Source: Streptomyces anandii JCM 4720 (GTDB taxonomy: Bacteria > Actinomycetota > Actinomycetes > Streptomycetales > Streptomycetaceae). Taken from it: a stretch of 48,001 nt of DNA. Position numbers and translations under genes: made by a program. The first letter of the stretch is position 1. Each line of letters starts with the position of its first letter. Below are positions 35,730 to 43,489 of the stretch, one piece after another. The notes under the pieces were generated by a model. That model did not search any database and was not told the origin of the DNA. It saw nothing but the letters and a program-made list of their open reading frames with translations. Location: contig NZ_BMVJ01000013.1 in assembly GCF_014650655.1 (NCBI RefSeq), positions 138,259 through 186,259 of the forward strand, given 5' to 3'.

Positions 35730-36506
35730 ATGACCCGTTCCCAGCTGCTCGCGACGGCGACCGTCGCGGGCCTCGCCGGCGCCCTCGCGGTCCTCGGCAC
35801 CGGCAGCGCCGGCGCTGCCGATCCGAAGGTCGCGCCCGGCGGCAACTTCGACCTGTCGACCTGGCAGCTCCAGGAGCCCGTCGGCTCACCCGGCTCCCCG
35901 ACCACCATCCCCTCGTCCCGGCTGCAGGGAGCCCACGGCTACCAGGACGCCTACTTCTACACCGACGCCCGCGACGGGGCGATGACCTTCTGGGCCCCCG
36001 AGAAGGGCGTCACCACCCCCAACTCGCACTACGCCCGCTCCGAGCTCCGCGAGACCAACCGCGACGGCAGCCCCGCCAACTGGGCGCTCGGCGGCTCGCA
36101 TCGGCTGAGCGCCACCCTGCGCGTGGTGTCCGTGACGTCCAACGTGTGCGTGGGGCAGATACACCTCGGCACCGGCGGCTCCTCGACCAAGCCGCTCCTG
36201 GAGCTCTACTACCACGCGAACGGGGACATCGTCCTCGGCACCGAGAACTCGCCCTCCGGCGGCCAGACCCCGCACCCGGTCGGCCATGTGCCGGTCGGCA
36301 AGACGTGGAGCTACACCATCGCGGTCTCCGGCGGCGACACCATCGACCTGACCGTCAACGGCGGCACCACCCACTACTCCATCCCCTCGTCCTTCAAGCA
36401 GTACAAGCAGTACTTCAAGGCCGGCTCCTACAACCAGTCCTCCTCGGACAGCACCACCAAGGGAGCCCGGGTCGCGTTCTACGGGCTGAACGTCTCCCAC
36501 GGCTGA
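35730..36506 (+). CDS. Secreted alginate lyase, polysaccharide lyase family 7
   Basis: 258 residues from ATG 35730, with AAGGGTGG upstream; an in-frame ATG at 35676 is unlikely because it lacks an RBS. Signal peptide with core LATATVAGLAGALAVLGTGS, cleaved after AGA-A near residue 30. A single PL7 beta-jelly-roll follows with all three family motifs: RSELRE (Arg103-Glu108), QIH (143-145) and YFKAGSYNQ (228-236), giving the catalytic Gln, His, Arg and Tyr. QIH usually marks preference for poly-guluronate or mixed alginate. It would cleave alginate or related uronans by beta-elimination outside the cell. No alginate uptake genes adjoin it. Confidence 0.95.
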   Translation: MTRSQLLATATVAGLAGALAVLGTGSAGAADPKVAPGGNFDLSTWQLQEPVGSPGSPTTIPSSRLQGAHGYQDAYFYTDARDGAMTFWAPEKGVTTPNSHYARSELRETNRDGSPANWALGGSHRLSATLRVVSVTSNVCVGQIHLGTGGSSTKPLLELYYHANGDIVLGTENSPSGGQTPHPVGHVPVGKTWSYTIAVSGGDTIDLTVNGGTTHYSIPSSFKQYKQYFKAGSYNQSSSDSTTKGARVAFYGLNVSHG

Positions 36507-36510
36507 CCCG

Positions 36511-36524
36511 CCGCGCGGGCGCGG
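36511..36524. terminator. Short GC hairpin between convergent genes
   Basis: CCGCGC-GG-GCGCGG lies between the PL7 and YihY-family stops. Loop is tight; modest support. Confidence 0.3.
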
Positions 36525-36525
36525 C

Positions 36526-37422
36526 TCACCCCGGACCGCGCTCGCGCAGGGGAGCGGGGCTGCCCAGCCGGCCGGCCAGGAACGGCTCCTGGGCGGCGAC
36601 CGCGCCCGCGCTCAGCGCCACCGTGGCCGCCACGCACACCACGATCAGCCAGGACAGCAGCACGAACACCGACCCCACGGAGCCGTACTCGGCGAGGGTG
36701 CGGTTGAGTGCCCGCGGCATGTAGAGCCGCGCCGTCACCGACAGCGCGGTGAGCACCAGGGCGGTGAGCACGGAGCCCGGCAGCAGGGGCTTCCAGCGCA
36801 CCAGCCCGCCCAGCAGCAGGTGCTGGGTCCACCACCACAGCAGCGTCTGCGTCACCAGCAGCAGCGGCACGCCGAGCCAGACACCCACTCCGAACCCGTT
36901 GTGCAGGGGCCCCTGCACGACCAGGGCCGCGAGCCACAGCAGCAGCCAGGCCAGCCACCGCCAGGGAGCGACCCTGGTGCCCGCGCGCGGGATCTCCCAG
37001 GCGCGCTTGCACAGGCGCTGCACGGCCCGGCTGACCGCGGTCGCCGACAGCAGCACCATCAGCCCGCCGACCACTCCGGTGGCCTGCCGCAGGTCGTCGG
37101 ACACCGGCTGGAGGACCTGCTGGAGCTGCTCGGAGGCCGCCCCGGTCAGCCCGAACACCGATCGCAGTGAGCTGGCCATCTGACGCTGTACGGCCGCGGG
37201 CGCGTAGGCGGTGACGACGAACAGCAGCGGAACCGCCGTCAGGAAGCACTGCGCCGCCAGCCGGGTGGCGGAGTCGAAGATGTTCACCGACACCATGCGG
37301 TCCGCGAGATGGGTGATCACCGGGAACCGCGTCTCGGCCCGCGCATGGGCGGCCCGCGCGGAGGACACCAGCCGGGAGTACCGCGCGCGCCACCGCGACG
37401 CGTCCCCTCCGCTGCTCGGCAT
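36526..37422 (-). CDS. YihY/BrkB-family inner membrane protein
   Basis: 298 residues from ATG 37422 with AAAGGAG. After a polar N-terminus come six membrane helices typical of the family once called ribonuclease BN: AAQCFLTAVPLLFVVTAYAP, the GVVGGLMVLLSATAVSRAVQ segment, WLAWLLLWLAALVVQGPL, GVPLLLVTQTLLWWWTQHLL, LLPGSVLTALVLTALSVTAR and SVFVLLSWLIVVCVAATVAL. The nuclease claim for this family was withdrawn; the function is unknown, perhaps lipid or polymer transport. Convergent with PL7. Confidence 0.9.
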   Translation of the reverse strand: MPSSGGDASRWRARYSRLVSSARAAHARAETRFPVITHLADRMVSVNIFDSATRLAAQCFLTAVPLLFVVTAYAPAAVQRQMASSLRSVFGLTGAASEQLQQVLQPVSDDLRQATGVVGGLMVLLSATAVSRAVQRLCKRAWEIPRAGTRVAPWRWLAWLLLWLAALVVQGPLHNGFGVGVWLGVPLLLVTQTLLWWWTQHLLLGGLVRWKPLLPGSVLTALVLTALSVTARLYMPRALNRTLAEYGSVGSVFVLLSWLIVVCVAATVALSAGAVAAQEPFLAGRLGSPAPLRERGPG

Positions 37423-37506
37423 GACTGCTCCTTTCCTGCCACCAACAGTGGGGGAGAGGGCGCGTCGCGGCACGCCGGAGCGGCCGGTTCCGCGAAGGAT
37501 GTGGGC

Positions 37507-38358
37507 ATGGGGATCGTCCTGCCGGTGCTGTTCGCGCTCCTGGCCGCCTTCAGCAACGCCCTCGCCACCGTCCTGCAGCGCCGGGCCGCGCTGACCGTGC
37601 CGCAGTCCCGCGGCTTCCGGCCGGGGCTGATCCTCGACCTGCTGCGCCGGCCCGTGTGGCTGGCCGGGATACTCACGGTGATCGCCGCCGGTGTGTGGCA
37701 GGCGGTGGCGCTGGCGACCGGACCGCTGTCCCTCGTGCAGCCCCTGTTCGTCCTCGAACTGCCGCTCGCCCTGGTGCTCGCCGCGCTGCTGCGGCGCCAC
37801 CGGCCCTCGGGCGCGCTGGTGCTGCGGCTCGTCGTGGTCGTCGCGGGACTGGCCATCGCCCTGCTGTCCGCCGCGCCCACCGGCAACCGCACCCACGTGT
37901 CCATCGACCGCTGGCTCCCCGTCCTGGCCGCCTGCGCGGGCGCCGTCGTCGTGCTGACCGCGACGGGGCTGCGCCGGCCGCCCGGCAGGTTCCGCGCCGC
38001 CGCCCTCGGCTCCGCGACCGCCGTCTGCTTCGCGCTGACGGCCGGCCTGATGAAGACGGCCGTGCACATCCTCACCGACGCCGGCCTCGGGGCGTTCCTC
38101 ACCTCCTGGCAGACCTACGCCTTCGGGGCGAGCGGGGTGTGCGCCATGCTGCTCCTCGAACACGCCCTCCAGGGAGGCCCGTTGATCGCCTCGCAGCCCG
38201 CGCTCACCCTGGGCGACGCCGTGGTGAGCTTCCTGCTCGGCGTGCTCGTCTACGAGGAGCACGTACGCGCCGGCTGGTGGCTGCTGCCTGCGCTCTGCGG
38301 CATCGCCCTGGTCGTCGCGGGCGTGCTCGCCCTGGCCCGGCAGGAGACCGAGTCCTGA
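37507..38358 (+). CDS. DMT-superfamily (EamA/NIPA-like) permease
   Basis: 283 residues, nine to ten membrane helices. N-terminal LPVLFALLAAFSNALATVLQ RR-type opening, GPLSLVQPLFVLELPLALVL, and C-terminal PLIASQPALTLGDAVVSFLL with the YEE motif after helix 9 match the DMT/NIPA-like branch (magnesium-transporter-like EamA). Substrate unknown. ATG 37507 has AAGGATG upstream. Divergent from the YihY-family gene. Confidence 0.88.
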   Translation: MGIVLPVLFALLAAFSNALATVLQRRAALTVPQSRGFRPGLILDLLRRPVWLAGILTVIAAGVWQAVALATGPLSLVQPLFVLELPLALVLAALLRRHRPSGALVLRLVVVVAGLAIALLSAAPTGNRTHVSIDRWLPVLAACAGAVVVLTATGLRRPPGRFRAAALGSATAVCFALTAGLMKTAVHILTDAGLGAFLTSWQTYAFGASGVCAMLLLEHALQGGPLIASQPALTLGDAVVSFLLGVLVYEEHVRAGWWLLPALCGIALVVAGVLALARQETES

Positions 38359-38387
38359 ACCCCCCGTCCTTGCGCCAGGATGGGGGG

Positions 38388-38774
38388 ATGAGTGACGAGA
38401 CCGAGCAGGTTAACGCTGCCGTCGCGGCGGAGCTGCGGCTCATGGACCCCGCCGTGCGGGCCTCCCGGGAGCGGGCGACGGTCCTGCTGGACCCGGAGTT
38501 CGTGGAGGTCGGCGCCTCGGGACGGCGGTGGACGTACGACGAGATGCTCGCCGCGCTGCCGGACCTGGCCGGCGCGACCGGCCGGGGACCGCGCCACGAG
38601 CCGTCGCACATGAGCGGAGCGGTGCTGGCGCCCGGGCTGGTGCACCTCACCTACGAGACGGCGCTCGGCGGCCGGCGCGTCCGCCGCAGCTCGCTGTGGC
38701 GCAGAAGCGGCGACACGGGGGACTGGCGCATGTACTACCACCAGGCCACCCCGGTCCCGCCCGGCCGGCCGTAG
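38388..38774 (+). CDS. NTF2-like (DUF4440) small protein
   Basis: 128 residues from ATG 38388 behind GGGGGG. Opening AAVAAELRLMDPAVRASRER, ATVLLDPEFVEVGASGRRWT (the D-P-x-F-x-E-x-G-x-S-G-x-W pattern), WTYDEMLAALPDLA, and end RRSSLWRRSGDTGDWRMYYH QATP match the DUF4440 cone fold of the SnoaL/NTF2 superfamily. Small-ligand binding or stability role; no catalytic residues certain. 29 bp after the DMT permease, so probably co-transcribed. Confidence 0.87.
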   Translation: MSDETEQVNAAVAAELRLMDPAVRASRERATVLLDPEFVEVGASGRRWTYDEMLAALPDLAGATGRGPRHEPSHMSGAVLAPGLVHLTYETALGGRRVRRSSLWRRSGDTGDWRMYYHQATPVPPGRP

Positions 38775-38788
38775 TCCCTGCGCCGCTC

Positions 38789-38803
38789 CCGGCCCGGGGC
38801 CGG
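38789..38803. terminator. Hairpin between convergent genes
   Basis: CCGGCC-CGG-GGCCGG lies in the 29-bp gap between the NTF2-like gene and the MFS stop. Confidence 0.5.
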
Positions 38804-40192
38804 TCAGGAGCCTGCGGAACCGGGCCGCGCGGCGGCGGCCGCCCCGATCCCCGGCTCGCGCTCCGCGCGCGGGCCGGGGACCGTCCGCCCGCGCGCGGCG
38901 TCCATCTCGCGCCACTCCGGACGCAGCCCGGTCAGGTTCGTGGTGAGGAAGTACGCCACCCCGCCCACCAGCAGCACCGGCACGAGGCCCAGGGAGGCCA
39001 CCGCAGCCCCGGCGATCAGCCCGCCGAGCGGGATGCCGGCCCAGGCGAGCGAGTCGCCGAGCGCGTTGACCCGGCCCAGCATCCGGCGCGGCACCCGCTC
39101 GAAGAGGACCGCGCCCAGCACCGGGTTGAGGAAGCCCCCGCCGAACCCGCCGATCGCGAACACCGTCAGCACCGCCCACATCGGCGCGCCCGCGGCCAGC
39201 ACCAGGAACCTCGGCGCCCCGGCCAGCAGGAAGCCGGAGAAGAACACCAGCCGGCGCGGCAGCCGGTGCCCGGTCAGCGCGGCGACCAGGCTGCCGCACA
39301 CCGCGGCGGCCCCCGCGGCGCTGCCCATCAGGCCCAGCGCGGCCGGCCCGTTGCCGGACTCCTTGGCCCACACCGGCATGAGCACCGTGGTGAAGGCGGC
39401 GTCCAGCAGATTGGTGACGCCCACCATGACGATCACGGTGAGCAGCAGCGGCTCGCCGCGCAGGAACGTGAACCCCTCGCCGAACCGCCGCCAGTAGCCC
39501 ACGCCGCCGCCTTCGCCGGCCGCGCTGCCCGCGTCCTCCCGCACCGTCGGCTCCTCGGCCGCGTGTCCCATGCCGCGCGGCAGCGTCAGGCCGATGATCA
39601 GCGAACCGAGGGCGAAACAACCCGCGTTGACGACGAGTCCCGGCAGTGGGCCGAGCAGCGCCACCAGGGAGCCGCCGGCCGCCGGACCGACCGTGGAGGC
39701 CAGCCGCTCGGTCACGCCCGACAGTCCGGTGGCCCGCTCCAGCGGCACCCGGCCGCGCTCGGCCGCCTCGGGGACCATGACCTCCTTGGCCAGGTCGCCC
39801 GGACCGCGCGCCGCGCCGATCAGCGCGACCAGCACCAGCAACAGCGGCAGGGACAGCACATGCAGGGCGTGGCACAGCGGCACCGCGGCGGCCGCCGCCG
39901 CGCTGGCCAGATCGGTGGTCCAGGACACGGCCCGCGGCCCGATCCGGTCCACCACCGGCCCGGTGAACGCCTTGACCAGCACATACGGCGTCATCTCGCA
40001 GAAGGCCACCAGCCCGGTCTGCGTGGCGCTGCCGGTGGTGACGAGCACGAACCACGGCAGCGCGACGGCGGAGACCCGGGTGCCCGTCAGGGACACGGCC
40101 ATCGCCGCCAGCACGCCGTACAGCGGCCGCATGGACCGCCCGCCGTCCGCCGCCCGCCCGGGGCGCCCGCCGGAAGGGACGGCCCCCGTCAC
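38804..40192 (-). CDS. MFS exporter (MFS_3, enterobactin-exporter-like)
   Basis: 462 residues with about twelve membrane helices. Helix 1-2 reads LYGVLAAMAVSLTGTRVSAV then ALPWFVLVTTGSATQTGLVA, and FTGPVVDRIGPRAVSW is the cytosolic GxxxDRxGxR loop. The second half contains PAALGLMGSAAGAAAVCGSL and RMLGRVNALGDSLAWAGIPL GG, characteristic of MFS_3 drug or siderophore exporters. The GTG at 40192 overlaps the TGA of the upstream HTH gene (GTGA), so the two are translated as a unit. Likely an efflux pump controlled by its partner regulator; the exported compound is not known. Confidence 0.92.
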   Translation of the reverse strand: MTGAVPSGGRPGRAADGGRSMRPLYGVLAAMAVSLTGTRVSAVALPWFVLVTTGSATQTGLVAFCEMTPYVLVKAFTGPVVDRIGPRAVSWTTDLASAAAAAAVPLCHALHVLSLPLLLVLVALIGAARGPGDLAKEVMVPEAAERGRVPLERATGLSGVTERLASTVGPAAGGSLVALLGPLPGLVVNAGCFALGSLIIGLTLPRGMGHAAEEPTVREDAGSAAGEGGGVGYWRRFGEGFTFLRGEPLLLTVIVMVGVTNLLDAAFTTVLMPVWAKESGNGPAALGLMGSAAGAAAVCGSLVAALTGHRLPRRLVFFSGFLLAGAPRFLVLAAGAPMWAVLTVFAIGGFGGGFLNPVLGAVLFERVPRRMLGRVNALGDSLAWAGIPLGGLIAGAAVASLGLVPVLLVGGVAYFLTTNLTGLRPEWREMDAARGRTVPGPRAEREPGIGAAAAARPGSAGS

Positions 40193-40827
40193 GGCGTATC
40201 CGTCGGTGTGTCCGGCGCGGGCGCGTCCAGTTCGGGCAGGAGATGGCTGATCACGGCGAGTCGTGCCGCGCCCGCGGGCGCCGTCGCCGCCTCCTCCGGC
40301 ACGTCCCTGCGATAGCGGGCGACCACGTCCCTCAACTCCCGCCGCAGCGCGGCGGCTTCCTCGGGGGTCAGGCGCAGTGCCCAGTCGCTCATGTCGAAGG
40401 TGTCACGCCACGCCCGGGGCATGGTCTGCAGTTCGTTCAGGGCCCGCTGGGTGCGCAGGGTGTAGGCGGCGGCGACGGACTGCAGATAGGCCAGCGTGGC
40501 CTCGGGCTCCCGCTCGGCCAGTTCGGGGTCGTCGAACTCCGTCGACAGGTGCACCGAACGCCACCAGCGCTCGCGCGCGTTGCCCCGTCCGGTGTCCTCC
40601 TCGACGAAGCCGGCCGCGCCGAGCTGGCGCAGATGGTAGCTGGCAGTCCCGGAGTTGACGCCCAGCCGCTCGGCGAGGCGGGTGGCCGTCGAGGGGCCGT
40701 ACTTGCGCAGCAGTCCGACCAGTTGCACGCGGACGGGGTGGGCCAGGGCGCGCAGGCCCTTGGCGTCCAGCACGACCGCGTCCGTGCCCGGCGCCGGGTC
40801 CGCGGTCCGCTCCTCGGGATCAGTCAT
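40189..40827 (-). CDS. ArsR-like/HTH_20 winged-helix repressor
   Basis: 212 residues from ATG 40827. The HTH_20 domain occupies residues ~20-95: AKGLRALAHPVRVQLVGLLR, STATRLAERLGVNSGTASYH, LRQLGAAGFVEEDTGRGNAR ERWW. There is no ArsR Cys metal site, so the signal is probably organic. The C-terminal part is helical (SVAAAYTLRTQRALNELQTM, then LTPEEAAALRRELRDVV). It is the first gene of the HTH-MFS operon, preceded by a triple operator (40857-40904) 30 bp upstream. The ATG has little Shine-Dalgarno. Confidence 0.92.
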   Translation of the reverse strand: MTDPEERTADPAPGTDAVVLDAKGLRALAHPVRVQLVGLLRKYGPSTATRLAERLGVNSGTASYHLRQLGAAGFVEEDTGRGNARERWWRSVHLSTEFDDPELAEREPEATLAYLQSVAAAYTLRTQRALNELQTMPRAWRDTFDMSDWALRLTPEEAAALRRELRDVVARYRRDVPEEAATAPAGAARLAVISHLLPELDAPAPDTPTDTP

Positions 40828-40856
40828 ACCGAGCAGCGTAAACCGCGGAGAGATGT

Positions 40857-40904
40857 TTGCAAAGGGTTCTTCGCAAAGATTTCTTCGCGAAGAACCCTTT
40901 GCAA
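40857..40904. promoter_or_regulatory. Triple overlapping operator / 18-bp inverted repeat of the HTH-MFS operon
   Basis: Outer arms TTGCAAAGGGTTCTTCGC (40857-40874) and GCGAAGAACCCTTTGCAA (40887-40904) are exact complements. The region splits into three GCRAAG-N4-CTTYGC units at 40859-40874, 40873-40888 and 40887-40902, sharing GC at the joints with 14-bp periodicity. Three dimers of the adjacent repressor could bind in series. It also might serve as a terminator for the GH92 gene, but no T-tract is present. Confidence 0.75.
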
Positions 40905-40940
40905 CGTGTGACCGGGGTCCGGGCCCCTGGGGCGGCCGGG

Positions 40941-43295
40941 TCAGTTCAGCGCCGGCGGCCCCGCCTCCGCGCCCGTGCCCCACGCGGAGGGCTCGGTGCC
41001 GAGCGTGAAGGACAGCGAGCGGGCGTGGCGCAGGTCCCCGGTCGTCAGATACGTGCGCCCGTAGGAGGAACCGTCGACGCGGGCCGACTGGACGTAGCGG
41101 CGGGTGTCCGAGGTCCCGGGGGCCTTGATCGTGAGCGAGCCGTGCGGGTAGTAGCGCCGGTCGAGGGTGAGGTCGACCCGTTCGAAGACGGGCGTGGACA
41201 GGCCCCAGGTGGCGTAGCCGGGCTGGACCGGGAAGACGCCGATCGACGACAGCACGTTCCAGGCGGACATGGTGCCGAGGTCGTCGTTGCCGGTCATGCC
41301 GGTCGGGGTGTCGGTGAACAGGGTCAGCGCCGCGTGCACCACGTCGGTGGTCTTCCAGGGCTGCCCGGTCGACAGGTAGGTGTACGGGGCGATGAGGTCG
41401 GGCTCGTTCTGCGGGTTGTACTTGTCCGCGTTGTAGTAGTCGTAGGGGCCGTTCACCCACACCTCGCGGGCCGTCTTCGCCGGGTCCTTCACGAGCCGGT
41501 CGTAGGCGAAGAAGGAGTCCAGCCGGTCGTTGGCCGCCTGCTTCCCGCCGATCAGGCCGATCACGCCCGGCAGGTCCTGCGGCACCAGCCACTGGTACTG
41601 CCAGGACGTTCCCTCGTGGAACCCCTCGCTCCGCGCCGGGTCGGCGGGGCCGGTGAAGGCGCCGGAGGCGTCGCGTGCGCGGAAGAAGCCCGTGGCGGGG
41701 TCGAAGATCTTCCGGTAGTTCTGGGCCCGGGCGGCGTAGCGCGCCGCGTCGGCGTCGTGGCCGAGCCCGCGCGCCATCTCGGCGAGCATCGCGTCGGACA
41801 GGGCGTACTCGAGCGTCGCGGACGCGCCGTGGTCGTAGTCGGAGTCGCCGGGCTTGGCGTGCGGGCGGCCCTTGACGTACGGGGCGAAACCGCCCGCGAT
41901 GTACTCCTTGTTGGCCTCGCGGCCCACGGCGGGCGAGCCGGCCGGCGGCACCCCGTCGGCGTTCTTCCTCAGGGCGCGGTAGGCGCGCTCCTCCCAGCCC
42001 TTGAGCAGCCCCTGCTGATAGGCGTTGGTCAGGAAGGGGGTGACCGGGTCGCCCGTCATGATGTTCGTCTCGACCGTGCCGTAGCCCCACTTGGGCAGCC
42101 AGCCGCTCTCCTCGTCGATCCTGATGACGGAGATGGCCATGTCCCGTGCCTCGCGCGGCGCGAGCAGCGACAGCAACTGGGTCTGGGTGCGGTAGGTGTC
42201 CCACAGGGACCAGTTCTGGTAGTACGTGAAGCCCCGGGCCCGGTGCACCTTCTGGTCCCACCCGGTGTAGCGGCCGTCCACGTCGCCGCCGATGTTGGGT
42301 GCGAGGAACGACCGGTACAGGGACGAGTAGAAGGTCCGGCGCAGGGTGTCGTCGCCGCCCCGCACCCGGACGTCGTCCAGCCGGTCCTCCCAGGCGCGCT
42401 GTGCCGCCGCGCGCACCTTGTCGAAGGAACGCCCGCCCTCCGCGCGGAGGTTGAGGGCCGCGCCACGGGCGTCGACGTACGACAGGGCCGTGGTCGCCTC
42501 GACGGTACGGTCCTTGGTGGTGTCGAAGCGGACGTAGGCGCCGTCTCGTCCGGTCCTGGCGCCGCCGGTGACAGTGGAGCCGTCCCAGGTGCCGTAGGCG
42601 GTGAACGGGCGGTCGAAGCGGGTGATCGTGTAGACCGTGTAGGGCTTGGTGTCCTGGCAGAAGCCGCTGCCGGTGATCGCGGTGCGCACCGTGCGGTTGT
42701 CGAGGATCTCCACCTCGGTCGAGATCGTCCGGTGCAGTGACTGGCCCGCGTTCAGCAGGACGTTGGCCTTGTCGGTGGCGGGGAAGGTGTAGCGCTGCAC
42801 GCCGGTGCGCGCGGTCGCGGTCAGCTCGGCCTCGATGCCGCTCTTGAGGTCGGCCTTGTAGTAACCGGGGCTCGCCTGCTCGGTGTCGTGGCCGAACTCG
42901 GCCGCGTACTTCGCGTAGTCGGTCTCCGTGACGTCACCCGTGGTGGGCAGGACGGGCAGGTCGCCGCCGAGGCCGCAGCCGACGCCGGAGAGATGGACGA
43001 GCGAGAAGCCCCGGATGCGGTTCTGGGAGTGGTCGTAGCCGGTGTTGTGGCCGGTGTCGGGGGAGAACTGCACCATCCCGAAGGGCACGGCCGCACCGGG
43101 GTAGGTGTTGCCCTCGTTCTCGGTGCCGATGAACGGGTTCACCAGATCGGTGAGTCGGCCGCCACGGACGGCGGCCGCCGGATCCGCGCCGCCGGCGGCC
43201 GCCTGTGCCGAGGGTGCGGCCAGGGCGCCGCCGAGAAGCGCGCCCGCCGCCACCACCACGCCCAGGCCGCCACGTATCCGTCGAGTCCATCTCAT
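40941..43295 (-). CDS. Secreted GH92 alpha-1,2-mannosidase-family protein
   Basis: 784 residues from ATG 43295 with GGGGAGGGG upstream. Signal peptide core GLGVVVAAGALLGGALAAPS, cleaved near AQA-A. The GH92 N-domain starts LVNPFIGTENEGNTYPGAAV PFGMVQ; the alpha/alpha-barrel carries GFHEGTSWQYQWLVPQD with the catalytic Glu, and TGNDDLGTMSAWNVLSSIGV FP with the Asp pair that acts as base and binds calcium. Family members remove alpha-1,2- and other alpha-mannose from glycans (yeast mannan, N-glycans). It ends with the family C-terminal beta domain. Regulated probably by a LacI-like palindrome at 43319-43336. It may feed on fungal wall mannoprotein. Confidence 0.95.
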   Translation of the reverse strand: MRWTRRIRGGLGVVVAAGALLGGALAAPSAQAAAGGADPAAAVRGGRLTDLVNPFIGTENEGNTYPGAAVPFGMVQFSPDTGHNTGYDHSQNRIRGFSLVHLSGVGCGLGGDLPVLPTTGDVTETDYAKYAAEFGHDTEQASPGYYKADLKSGIEAELTATARTGVQRYTFPATDKANVLLNAGQSLHRTISTEVEILDNRTVRTAITGSGFCQDTKPYTVYTITRFDRPFTAYGTWDGSTVTGGARTGRDGAYVRFDTTKDRTVEATTALSYVDARGAALNLRAEGGRSFDKVRAAAQRAWEDRLDDVRVRGGDDTLRRTFYSSLYRSFLAPNIGGDVDGRYTGWDQKVHRARGFTYYQNWSLWDTYRTQTQLLSLLAPREARDMAISVIRIDEESGWLPKWGYGTVETNIMTGDPVTPFLTNAYQQGLLKGWEERAYRALRKNADGVPPAGSPAVGREANKEYIAGGFAPYVKGRPHAKPGDSDYDHGASATLEYALSDAMLAEMARGLGHDADAARYAARAQNYRKIFDPATGFFRARDASGAFTGPADPARSEGFHEGTSWQYQWLVPQDLPGVIGLIGGKQAANDRLDSFFAYDRLVKDPAKTAREVWVNGPYDYYNADKYNPQNEPDLIAPYTYLSTGQPWKTTDVVHAALTLFTDTPTGMTGNDDLGTMSAWNVLSSIGVFPVQPGYATWGLSTPVFERVDLTLDRRYYPHGSLTIKAPGTSDTRRYVQSARVDGSSYGRTYLTTGDLRHARSLSFTLGTEPSAWGTGAEAGPPALN

Positions 43296-43318
43296 GGGCG
43301 CCAGCCCCTCCCCGAAGC

Positions 43319-43336
43319 TTGGACAACGTTGTCAAA
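43319..43336 (-). promoter_or_regulatory. LacI-like palindrome upstream of the GH92 gene
   Basis: TTGGACAACGTTGTCAAA holds the 12-bp perfect palindrome GACAACGTTGTC (43322-43333) with a central CG, as LacI-family operators do. It is 24 bp before the ATG. No LacI gene is in the window. Confidence 0.65.
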
Positions 43337-43397
43337 GAGCGCGCTCATTCTTCGGCCTCTGCGTGTACTCGTCAAGAGTCCGTGCGCGAGGGCCCTC

Positions 43398-43449
43398 GGT
43401 CGCGGTGCGAGGTCGCGGTGTGAGGTCGCGGTGCGAGGTCGTGGCGCGG
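43398..43449. repeat. 13-bp tandem repeat, about 4 copies
   Basis: GGTCGCGGTGYGA occurs at 43398-43410, 43411-43423 and 43424-43436, with a decayed fourth copy at 43437-43449. It lies between the divergent GH92 and ClC genes. Confidence 0.7.
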
Positions 43450-43489
43450 GTGCTGCAATGGCGGCACGGCCGGCCCGGAGGGGAGATGA

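Noticed and set aside
40857-40904. 18-bp inverted repeat considered only as the GH92 terminator
   Set aside because: It has no T-tract, lies just ahead of the HTH gene start, and resolves into three phased dimer-type sites, which fits an operator better. A double use cannot be excluded.
43398-43449. Tandem repeat considered as a CRISPR array
   Set aside because: Units are contiguous with no spacers, only 13 bp long, and no cas genes are present.
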